12,067 bases of DNA from Actinomycetota bacterium (GTDB lineage: Bacteria; Actinomycetota; Actinomycetes; Nanopelagicales; Nanopelagicaceae). The notes beneath the pieces are model-generated. The model did no database searches. It was not told where the DNA came from and saw only the letters and a program-made list of their open reading frames with translations. Within the stretch, counting starts at the first letter, position 1, and each line of letters opens with the position of its first letter. The stretch lies in the NCBI GenBank assembly GCA_009702205.1, contig WLIM01000018.1:1-12067 (forward strand). Reading direction: 5' to 3'. Shown here piece after piece: positions 1-6,258 of the stretch. A program made the position numbers and the translations under genes.

Positions 1-428
1 GAGAGTGCGCGTTGATAAATTATTGGAAAACTTCTCGAGGCTTCACCTAAATTTTTTGTTCGTGATTTAGTCAGTAAGAAATTAGCTAAGGCAAATTTTT
101 CCGAAGTTGACCCAATATTCAGGGTATTTCGCAAATCCCCTAAACCGATTTTTAACTCTGATTCATCTTCGATGATGCGCAGATTACTGAATATGTTTTT
201 GAATTCGAGGCCTGCGAGTAAATTCAAACGCTTAATTTCAGAGTAGTTTGGATTAATTACTTGGAAGCCGTGATCAAAGCGAAAACCATTAACCGAATCA
301 CTCTTTACTCGACCACCTACGCGATCACTTGCCTCAAGAAGTGTTACTTGTAATCCATTTCGTTGAAGATAGATGGCGCAGGTTAGACCGGCTAAGCCAG
401 CGCCAACTACAACAACAGATTTGCTCAC
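1..428 (-). CDS. FAD-dependent oxidoreductase, phytoene desaturase/amine oxidase-like (N-terminal part; continues off the left edge)
   Basis: The minus-strand frame is open from GTG at 428-426 to the window edge, giving 142 codons of a cut gene. The product starts MSKSVVVVGAGLAGLTCAIY, with a dinucleotide-binding GxGxxG at residues 9-14. Glu32 ends the second beta strand (LLEASDRVGGR, 30-40) and should bind the ribose of FAD; the following RVGGR is the usual second FAD motif. FDHGFQVINPNY (51-62) is typical of flavoproteins related to phytoene desaturase and protoporphyrinogen oxidase. The GTG lies inside the stop of the upstream MMPL gene (GTGA overlap), which implies translational coupling, and the N-terminus fits a Rossmann start exactly. 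The substrate cannot be told from this fragment; a carotenoid, lipid or amine oxidation or desaturation is possible. Family is fairly certain, function is not. Confidence 0.85.
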   Translation of the reverse strand, partial: MSKSVVVVGAGLAGLTCAIYLQRNGLQVTLLEASDRVGGRVKSDSVNGFRFDHGFQVINPNYSEIKRLNLLAGLEFKNIFSNLRIIEDESELKIGLGDLRNTLNIGSTSEKFALANFLLTKSRTKNLGEASRSFPIIYQRAL

Positions 429-2632
429 TTGCCGTGGTGTTGAAGCTTTGACGGCCACCATACCTTCGGACCAATTTCATGCACCAATGCGGGAACCAAA
501 ATTGAACGAACTAACATGGTGTCGAGCAATACTCCGAAGCCGACTGCGAAGCCGAGTTCAGCCAGGAATACCAGCGGCAAAATTCCGAGAACCGCAAAAG
601 TGGCTGCAAGAACAATTCCAGCAGAAGTAATCACGCCGCCAGTAACCGTAAGAGCCTTGGTCATGCCCGCTCTAGTTCCCATTTTCATTGTCTCTTCGCG
701 GACGCGAGTCATCAAGAAAATGTTGTAATCGATACCGAGCGCCACTAGGAAAATAAATGCGAAGAGCGGGAATGAAGGATCCGCGCCTTTAAAGTGGAAT
801 AGGTGATTGAAGACAAGAGCACATGCGCCAAGAGTTGCGAAGAATGAGATAACAACTGTTGCCAGAAGAAGTACCGCGGCATAAATCGAACGCAGGAGCA
901 GACCTAAGATAATTGCAATAATAAATAGAACTACTGGAATTATCAGATTTCGATCGTGCTTGGAAGCTTGATTGATGTCGTAACTAACTGAAGATGAACC
1001 ACCGACAAGAATTGTTGGGTCCAAACTCTCCATATCAGCACGTAGACCAGGAACCATTGCGATGGCAGCCTTTGAATCAGGTGCAAACTTTAGAGTGACG
1101 TTAAGCAGAACATTTCCATCTACAACTTTCGTAGGTGGAAGAGGTTGCCCTTGAACATATTGTCCTTCAAACATTGGAACTACTGAATCAACGCCAGGAT
1201 TTGCCTTTAACTTGGCAATCGCTTCCTGTGCTAACTCTTGCTTGAGAACTACTTGTGTTGGTTGTCCTTGACCACCAGGGAAATGCTTTAGCAATTCCTC
1301 TTGACCAATTACGGAATCAGTTCGCTTAGTAAAGGAATCAATCGTTGATAAACCAGTCGCATTAAGCGTTGAAGATAGCCCAGCCAAAATAATTAGAACT
1401 GCAGTTGCACCTATCCAATATTTACGAGGATGACGAGCAGTTGCAGCAGCAACTTTTGCCCAAGCTCCAGTTAACTTCTCGTCCGCATCGCCAAAACGCG
1501 CAACTTTCGGCCAGAAAATCCAGCGCCCGAAAATTACAAGTAGCGCAGGAAGAAGAGTGAGAATTGTGATCATTGAACAAACAATTCCAATTGCACCTAC
1601 AGGACCAAGGCCACGATTGTTATTTAGTTGGCTAAGTAGAAGCACTAACAGACCGATAGTTACGGTGCTGCCAGAGGCCACGATTGGCTCTACAACTCCA
1701 CGCCAAGCGATTTTCATTGCCTCATAGCGAGATTCATGAAGATGCAATTCTTCGCGGTAGCGCGCAATTAATAGGAGTGCGTAGTCAGTTGCGGCACCAA
1801 GCACCAATACCGAGAGAATTCCCTGCGACTGTCCATCGAGTGTGATGACATCATTCTTCGCAAGAAGATAGATAACTCCACCGGAAAGAGTTAACGCAAG
1901 CCCAGCGGACATCAATGGAAGAATCCATAAAACTGGTGAGCGATAAACAATAATCAAAATAATTGCGACAACACCACCGGTTGTTAATAGAAGAGCGGAG
2001 TCAATGCTGCCAAATGCGCCGAACAAGTCGGCCAAAATTCCGGCAAATCCAGTTGTGTGAGTTGTGAAGTTATTTGCTTTTGCAAATTCTCCAGCATGGA
2101 AGCGAATTGCATCTACTAAACCAGGAAGGGCAGGTTCCTTACCATCTGGCAGAAGTTCTGTCGCGATTTTTACGCTAATTGGGAAATTTGCAAGAATTGC
2201 TTTTCCATCTTGCGATGGGAACGCAGCAATCTCTGCGCCCTTAATAAAATAATCGGAAATAGGTATTGAAAGTTCTTTACCCTTGGCATCGGTGATTAAC
2301 TTGCCATCACTGTGGACCAATAATTTCGAACCAAGAGTTTGCGCGAAAGCTTGGGTCGCCGCGATATTTGCGACATTTACATCACCAGTGAAGAGGACAA
2401 GTGCGGGAATTTGATCATTGGCGCTATCTGAAAACTTTGCGATTGCAGTTGCTGCTCTAGTTGCTTCGGAATCTGGAGGCAGGAATGAGGAGTTGTTATT
2501 TTCCTGAACTGTAGAGAGCTTTCCGAAAAGTGGACCGGTAACTCCTGAGATCGACATCCAAATAATGGCTACGACGATTGCTAGCCAAAGTGGTTTACGG
2601 CCTCTTAATTTTGAAGTTTTTTGAGAGAACAT
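425..2632 (-). CDS. MMPL/RND-family membrane transporter
   Basis: A 735-residue integral membrane protein with the twofold repeat of the MMPL (RND superfamily) exporters. TM1 is near 15-36, followed by an extracytoplasmic domain (about 40-205) and a TM2-6 bundle (about 210-368). A cytoplasmic linker and TM7 (about 405-423) lead to a second outside domain (about 425-560) and TM8-12 (about 562-712). The Asp-Tyr pairs used for proton relay are present in both halves: D283-Y284 in GAATDYALLLIARYREE and D635-Y636 in ALGIDYNIFLMTRVREE. Relatives move lipids or hydrophobic compounds outward using proton motive force. The ATG at 2632-2630 has an upstream GAAAGG and places TM1 correctly after a basic N-terminus. 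The gene is coupled to the downstream flavoprotein and divergent from lipB. No mycolate gene is seen here, so mycobacterial cargo should not be assumed. Confidence 0.92.
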   Translation of the reverse strand: MFSQKTSKLRGRKPLWLAIVVAIIWMSISGVTGPLFGKLSTVQENNNSSFLPPDSEATRAATAIAKFSDSANDQIPALVLFTGDVNVANIAATQAFAQTLGSKLLVHSDGKLITDAKGKELSIPISDYFIKGAEIAAFPSQDGKAILANFPISVKIATELLPDGKEPALPGLVDAIRFHAGEFAKANNFTTHTTGFAGILADLFGAFGSIDSALLLTTGGVVAIILIIVYRSPVLWILPLMSAGLALTLSGGVIYLLAKNDVITLDGQSQGILSVLVLGAATDYALLLIARYREELHLHESRYEAMKIAWRGVVEPIVASGSTVTIGLLVLLLSQLNNNRGLGPVGAIGIVCSMITILTLLPALLVIFGRWIFWPKVARFGDADEKLTGAWAKVAAATARHPRKYWIGATAVLIILAGLSSTLNATGLSTIDSFTKRTDSVIGQEELLKHFPGGQGQPTQVVLKQELAQEAIAKLKANPGVDSVVPMFEGQYVQGQPLPPTKVVDGNVLLNVTLKFAPDSKAAIAMVPGLRADMESLDPTILVGGSSSVSYDINQASKHDRNLIIPVVLFIIAIILGLLLRSIYAAVLLLATVVISFFATLGACALVFNHLFHFKGADPSFPLFAFIFLVALGIDYNIFLMTRVREETMKMGTRAGMTKALTVTGGVITSAGIVLAATFAVLGILPLVFLAELGFAVGFGVLLDTMLVRSILVPALVHEIGPKVWWPSKLQHHGK

Positions 2633-2676
2633 GCCAAGCCTTTCGAGGGATTTTGCTCTTTAATTGGTTAAGACCC

Positions 2677-2695
2677 GAAGGTTACCTTAGGCTCA
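2677..2695 (+). promoter_or_regulatory. Candidate lipB promoter region with short palindrome (weak IdeR/DtxR-like match)
   Basis: The 68-base gap between the divergent MMPL and lipB starts holds a perfect 11-bp palindrome AAGGTTACCTT (2678-2688). Two TANNNT hexamers are possible -10 elements for lipB: TACCTT at 2683-2688 and TAGGCT at 2688-2693. Either would give a very short or leaderless mRNA for the ATG at 2701. I see no good -35. Compared with the 19-bp DtxR/IdeR consensus, as I remember it, positions 2677-2695 match at 13 of 19; the left half is good and the right half poor. Promoter placement is tentative. Confidence 0.3.
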
Positions 2696-2700
2696 GGTCT

Positions 2701-3357
2701 ATGTATTCGAGCCTTGGGGTGAAAACCGACTCTATAGCAGTTGAACATATGGGTCTTGTTGAATACCAACTCGCGTGGGCGCATCAACGTGAAATTCAAG
2801 CCGGCGTCATCGATGGCAGTAAACCAAATACATTAATTTTGCTAGAACACCCCTCGGTTTACACCGCAGGGCGGAGAACCGAAGCACACGAGCGCCCACT
2901 AGATGGCACTCCTGTAGTTGATGTCGATCGTGGTGGAAAAATTACGTGGCATGGCGAAGGCCAGATAGTCGGATATCCAATTATCAAATTACGCAATCGA
3001 AATGATGTTGTTGGTTTTGTCCGCGAAATTGAAACCGCCCTAATTGCGGCTTGTGCGGAACTTGGTGTTAACACCGAAAGATATTGCGAACGCAGCGGAG
3101 TTTGGATTCGCGATACAAAGGGCGATCGAAAGATTGCTGCTATTGGAATTCGCGTTGCTAAAGGTGTAACCATGCATGGTTTTGCGCTAAACGTTAACCC
3201 AGATATGACCGCATTCGATCGCATATCCCCCTGCGGCTTTACTGATACCGGAGTTACATCACTAGCACGTGAATTAGGTAGAGAAATTAGCGTTGCAAAA
3301 GTTTTACCAATAGTTGAACGTCATATTCTTACCGCCCTAGAACGGATTGCTCTGTGA
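2701..3357 (+). CDS. lipB: Octanoyl-[acyl carrier protein]:protein N-octanoyltransferase (lipoyl(octanoyl) transferase)
   Basis: LipB moves octanoate from acyl carrier protein to the lipoyl-domain lysine of 2-oxoacid dehydrogenases and GcvH, the first step of endogenous lipoate synthesis. The protein is 218 residues from ATG 2701. Motifs in order: LLEHPSVYTAGRRT (47-60), RGGKITWHGEGQIVGYPI (77-94), GDRKIAAIGIRV (141-152) and SPCGFTDTGVTSL (176-188). The catalytic dyad is Lys144/Cys178, with the same 34-residue spacing as in the mycobacterial enzyme. The frame is open back to an ATG at 2578, but that start would lie inside the divergent MMPL gene. ATG 2701, with AGG a few bases upstream, begins where family members begin; GTG 2719 is another possibility. 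The stop overlaps the lipA start as GTGA, so the two enzymes are made together. Confidence 0.95.
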   Translation: MYSSLGVKTDSIAVEHMGLVEYQLAWAHQREIQAGVIDGSKPNTLILLEHPSVYTAGRRTEAHERPLDGTPVVDVDRGGKITWHGEGQIVGYPIIKLRNRNDVVGFVREIETALIAACAELGVNTERYCERSGVWIRDTKGDRKIAAIGIRVAKGVTMHGFALNVNPDMTAFDRISPCGFTDTGVTSLARELGREISVAKVLPIVERHILTALERIAL

Positions 3358-4283
3358 AAATTCTTCCTGAAGGTAGACCACTTCTTCGTATCGAAGCTCG
3401 CAATGCCGAAGTTCCAATCGAGCGCAAGCCGGAATGGATTAAAACTCGAGCAATCATGGGGCCGGAATACACGGCGCTTCGTTCACTTGTTTCAAAAGAA
3501 GGTTTACATACAGTCTGCCAAGAGGCAGCATGCCCGAATATTTTTGAGTGCTGGGAAGATCGTGAAGCGACTTTCTTAATCGGTGGCGAGCGTTGCACTA
3601 GGCGTTGCGATTTTTGCAATATTGATACCGGAAAACCAGAACCACTAGATCGCGACGAACCAAGACGTGTAGCTGAATCTGTAAAAACCATGCAACTTAA
3701 ATATGCAACGATTACTGGCGTAACAAGAGATGATTTAGAAGATGAAGGCGCATGGCTATATGCCGAAACAATTCGCAAAGTTCATGAACTCAATCCAGGA
3801 ACTGGCGTGGAGATGTTGGCCCCAGATTTCAGCGGCAAACCCCATTTATTGAATGAAGTATTTGAAACCCGACCAGAAGTTTTTGCTCACAATCTTGAAA
3901 CAGTTCCCCGCATTTTTAAACGTATCCGTCCAGCATTTAGATACGAGCGCTCTCTTGATGTAATTTCGCAAGCGCGTGCTTTCGGCCTTATAACTAAATC
4001 AAATTTAATTCTTGGAATGGGCGAAACTCGCGAAGAAGTTACTCAAGCACTCGTTGATCTGCACGATGCAGGTTGCGATTTAATTACAATCACGCAATAC
4101 CTTCGTCCAACTCCAAAACATCACCCTGTTGAGCGTTGGGTTAAGCCAAATGAATTCGTTGAGTTAAGCGCCGAAGCAGAGGCAATTGGATTTGCTGGCG
4201 TAATGAGTGGTCCTCTAGTCCGCTCTAGCTATCGCGCTGGTCGCCTTTTCAAGCAAGCGCAAGACAAACGAGCAAACATCTAA
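3354..4283 (+). CDS. lipA: Lipoyl synthase (radical SAM)
   Basis: LipA inserts two sulfurs into protein-bound octanoyl chains to make lipoyl groups, completing the pathway begun by LipB. The 309-residue protein has the three N-terminal cysteines of the auxiliary 4Fe-4S cluster (C55, C60, C66 in CQEAACPNIFEC) and the radical-SAM CxxxCxxC (C81, C85, C88 in CTRRCDFC). Its C-terminal RSSYR motif (290-294) contains the serine that serves as the unusual ligand of the auxiliary cluster. GVTRDDLEDEGAWLYAETI is the family-typical mid segment. Start is GTG 3354, overlapping the lipB stop by 4 nt. The stop overlaps the ATG of the next gene (TAATG). No key residue is missing. Length and motifs agree with actinobacterial LipA. 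Confidence 0.97.
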   Translation: MKILPEGRPLLRIEARNAEVPIERKPEWIKTRAIMGPEYTALRSLVSKEGLHTVCQEAACPNIFECWEDREATFLIGGERCTRRCDFCNIDTGKPEPLDRDEPRRVAESVKTMQLKYATITGVTRDDLEDEGAWLYAETIRKVHELNPGTGVEMLAPDFSGKPHLLNEVFETRPEVFAHNLETVPRIFKRIRPAFRYERSLDVISQARAFGLITKSNLILGMGETREEVTQALVDLHDAGCDLITITQYLRPTPKHHPVERWVKPNEFVELSAEAEAIGFAGVMSGPLVRSSYRAGRLFKQAQDKRANI

Positions 4284-5038
4284 TGCGTGACTTTGTTTAT
4301 CCCCCAGTTGTTGTAGCAATAAAGACGTTATGGAAATACCTCGGCTTGAAATTCAGCTTTAGCGGTATGGAAAACATCCCGGCAAAGGGCGGCGCAATTC
4401 TTGCCATTAATCACATTGGTTATTTGGATTTTGCAATAACTGGAACTGCTGTTCTTCCGCGAAAGCGTTATGTACGTTTCATGGCTAAGAAAGAGATTTT
4501 TGATCATAAATTAGCTGGGCCACTAATGCGCGGAATGCATCATATTTGTGTTGACCGATCAAGTGGATCTAGTTCATTTGTTGCAGCACTTCGATATCTT
4601 CGAAGCGGCGAAATAGTTGGAATTTTTCCAGAAGCGACAATTAGTCGAAGCTTTGAAATTAAAGAGTTGAAGACTGGCGCCGTTAGATTGGCAATGGGTT
4701 CTGATACACCAATAATTCCTACAATTGTCTGGGGATCTCAGAGAATTTTTACGAAGAAAGTAAAGGCCAATTGGAGGCGAAATAAATTTCCAATTACCGT
4801 GGCATTCGGTCAACCCTTTATCGTTAAAAAAGGGCAAGATGTAGATGAAGCAGAAGGCCAGCTCCGCCAACTAATGAAAGATTTGTTAATTAAAGTTCAG
4901 AACGAATATCCTGATTCGCATGTGGGTCAGCGGTGGGCGCCAGCAAGGTTAGGTGGCACTGCCCCAACACCAGAGCAAGTTGAAATAGAATGGGCCGAGC
5001 ATTTAAGTCAGAAAGCACGTAACGAGGAGAAGAACTAA
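4283..5038 (+). CDS. 1-acyl-sn-glycerol-3-phosphate acyltransferase family protein (PlsC-like)
   Basis: This is a glycerophospholipid acyltransferase (LPLAT/PlsC superfamily) of 251 residues, expected at the inner membrane face adding an acyl chain to a lysophospholipid. The catalytic HxxxxD is His44-Asp49 in NHIGYLD (43-49). Motif III is FPEATIS (115-121), the usual FPEGT with Ala for Gly. P146 in the IIPTI segment corresponds to motif IV. The N-terminal segment (about 5-22) is hydrophobic and amphipathic. The C-terminal tail is charged and reads GQRWAPARLGGTAP, a pattern I associate with actinobacterial members. Its ATG overlaps the lipA stop by one base, with no strong Shine-Dalgarno, so translation probably depends on lipA. 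Placement between lipA and the DUF4191 gene links lipoate and membrane-lipid genes in one transcript. The acyl acceptor is not identifiable. Confidence 0.92.
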   Translation: MRDFVYPPVVVAIKTLWKYLGLKFSFSGMENIPAKGGAILAINHIGYLDFAITGTAVLPRKRYVRFMAKKEIFDHKLAGPLMRGMHHICVDRSSGSSSFVAALRYLRSGEIVGIFPEATISRSFEIKELKTGAVRLAMGSDTPIIPTIVWGSQRIFTKKVKANWRRNKFPITVAFGQPFIVKKGQDVDEAEGQLRQLMKDLLIKVQNEYPDSHVGQRWAPARLGGTAPTPEQVEIEWAEHLSQKARNEEKN

Positions 5039-5736
5039 TGGCAATCTTTAAGCGCAAGGCAAAAGTTGAAACTGCAGCTGGCGAGAAGCAAGGCCAGATG
5101 CAAGTCCTAAAGGATGCGTTTCGACTCACTCGCAAACATAAGCCAATCGCATTTCTCTGGATGGCCCTTGGATTTGTAGTAGTTCTATGTGGTGGAATTA
5201 TTCTTGGAACAAAGGTGAATCATCCAGTTTATTTCACAATCATTTCACTCCCACTCGCAGTTCTAGTTTCTTTTTTCTTATTTACTCGCCTCGCAAACAC
5301 TGCTGCTTTTCTTTCAATTCAGGATCAACTAGGTGCAGGCGCCTCAGTGCTTATGGCGATACGTAAAGGTTTCACAACAACTCCAGCAGTAAATGTTTCG
5401 CGTAACCAAGATATGGTCCACCGCAGCGTTGGTCGCCCAGGAATTGTCCTAGTTGGCGAAGGCACACAAGCCGTTCGCTCACTACTGCAAGATGAACGTC
5501 GCAAGATGGAACGTTTCGTTCCAGGTGTTCCACTTTCCGAAGTAGTTATTGGAGATGCAAGTGGACAGGTTTCACTTCGTAAACTGCAGAAGCACCTCAA
5601 GAAACTTCCTAAAAAATTGAGCAAGGATCAAGTACGTGAAGTGCGAAATCGACTTAAAGCTGTCGGTGGATTAAGCATGCCGATTCCAAAAGGCCCAATG
5701 CCTATGAATCGGAACGCAAAAATTCCTAAGCGCTAA
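5038..5736 (+). CDS. DUF4191 domain-containing membrane protein
   Basis: A 232-residue protein with a basic N-terminus (MAIFKRKAK), two membrane helices (about 37-57 and 64-83) and a cytoplasmic C-terminal domain. The conserved stretch RSVGRPGIVLVGEG is followed by a strongly basic region rich in Lys/Arg (about 180-232). It matches actinobacterial DUF4191 proteins, of which M. tuberculosis Rv2219, also downstream of lipA, is an example. Biochemical role is unknown. The start ATG overlaps the acyltransferase stop (TAATG) and has a good AGGAG at 5025-5029, so it can also be initiated independently. Last gene of the lipB operon; its stop overlaps the convergent RDD gene stop by 4 nt. Confidence 0.88.
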   Translation: MAIFKRKAKVETAAGEKQGQMQVLKDAFRLTRKHKPIAFLWMALGFVVVLCGGIILGTKVNHPVYFTIISLPLAVLVSFFLFTRLANTAAFLSIQDQLGAGASVLMAIRKGFTTTPAVNVSRNQDMVHRSVGRPGIVLVGEGTQAVRSLLQDERRKMERFVPGVPLSEVVIGDASGQVSLRKLQKHLKKLPKKLSKDQVREVRNRLKAVGGLSMPIPKGPMPMNRNAKIPKR

Positions 5737-6077
5737 ATTCGAACAACTATTGAGTTCGTAGCCCAGTCATGTAATCCGCGTTGCTCGCGGGTATAGATTG
5801 CAGGAAGAACTAAACAAATTAAAAAGGTTCGCAATAAAATTTTTAGCGGCGGAACAGCGCCATGCGTCGTGAAATCCACAACCCGCATTTTAAGGATTCG
5901 TTGTCCGGCTGATGCTTGTTGCAAGGCAGTCAAAATACTGACCTCAATAAAAAATATTGCCAAGGTGCTAAAAGCCTTAGATTCAAATCCCAAGAAGCTT
6001 GCAATGACCGAACACATGGTCCAGTCGATCAAGATCGCCAGAAAACGTCTACCTGCGCCTGCTTTTTCCATCTGCAT
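5733..6077 (-). CDS. RDD family small membrane protein
   Basis: A 114-residue membrane protein with the RDD-domain pattern. An N-terminal GRRFLAILIDW supplies the Arg and Asp of the name, followed by about three hydrophobic helices (near 13-30, 34-52 and 80-96). AGQRILKMRVVD follows the second helix, and LHDWATNSIVV closes the protein. RDD proteins are poorly characterised; some are proposed to be ion or solute transporters. The start at 6077 is chosen because AGGAG lies 7 nt upstream on the minus strand (complement of 6085-6089); an ATG two codons in is the alternative. It is divergent from glnA and convergent with the DUF4191 gene (shared bases 5733-5736). The DUF4191-RDD-glnA neighbourhood is shared with other actinobacteria. 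Confidence 0.87.
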   Translation of the reverse strand: MQMEKAGAGRRFLAILIDWTMCSVIASFLGFESKAFSTLAIFFIEVSILTALQQASAGQRILKMRVVDFTTHGAVPPLKILLRTFLICLVLPAIYTREQRGLHDWATNSIVVRI

Positions 6078-6128
6078 AGGCTAGCTCCTACCTAATGCCT
6101 ATCCGGCCAGAAGGGCTGATGAGCCACT

Positions 6129-6156
6129 GAAACATAAATGTAACAATTCGGTTAAC
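6129..6156 (+). promoter_or_regulatory. GlnR-like half-site array upstream of glnA
   Basis: Three phased motifs are visible: GAAAC at 6129-6133, six bases, GTAAC at 6140-6144, six bases, then GTTAAC at 6151-6156. The 11-bp phasing and the first two half-sites agree with the actinobacterial GlnR operator as I remember it (gTnAC-n6-GaAAC repeats). The third half-site is degenerate and forms the centre of a 10-bp palindrome CGGTTAACCG (6149-6158). The array ends about 20 bases before the -10 of glnA, a fitting position for nitrogen control. Assignment is by pattern only. Confidence 0.45.
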
Positions 6157-6176
6157 CGTTTTTTACGAGAACGCCC

Positions 6177-6182
6177 TATATT
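6177..6182 (+). promoter_or_regulatory. Probable -10 element of the glnA promoter
   Basis: TATATT matches the sigma70/SigA -10 consensus well and would start transcription near 6189, giving a leader of about 70 nt. The best -35 candidate is TTAACC at 6152-6157 with a long 19-nt spacer. This lies inside the GlnR-like array, as would suit an activator-dependent promoter. Confidence 0.5.
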
Positions 6183-6201
6183 TTCACCCATCAACAACCC
6201 C

Positions 6202-6232
6202 TTTGGTGGGCTCGTCGAAGCGCTCATCCAAA
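6202..6232 (+). promoter_or_regulatory. Possible hairpin in the glnA 5' leader
   Basis: TTTGGTGGGC (6202-6211) can pair with GCTCA (6222-6226) plus CCAAA (6228-6232), with one bulged T at 6227 and one G-U pair. This gives about 10 pairs around a 10-nt loop. It sits about 26 nt before the glnA start and is not followed by a U tract, so it is not a terminator. The Shine-Dalgarno GGGAG (6250-6254, 4 nt from ATG) is left outside it. Role, if any, is unknown. Confidence 0.3.
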
Positions 6233-6258
6233 TGGCCAAATCCTAAATCGGGAGAAAA

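Noticed and set aside
373..728. Plus-strand open frames opposite the flavoprotein and MMPL genes
   Set aside because: They are antisense to well-supported genes, show no domain-like sequence and lack ribosome binding sites.
2578..2700. Longer lipB starting at ATG 2578
   Set aside because: This start lies inside the divergent MMPL coding sequence, and the extra residues do not resemble any LipB N-terminus; ATG 2701 fits the family.
5869..6084. 71-codon plus-strand frame opposite the RDD gene
   Set aside because: The minus strand encodes a recognisable RDD protein with a good Shine-Dalgarno; the plus frame is a shadow.
6189..6258. Glutamine riboswitch in the glnA leader
   Set aside because: The conserved sequence blocks of the glnA RNA motif, as I remember them, are not present; only a simple hairpin is visible.
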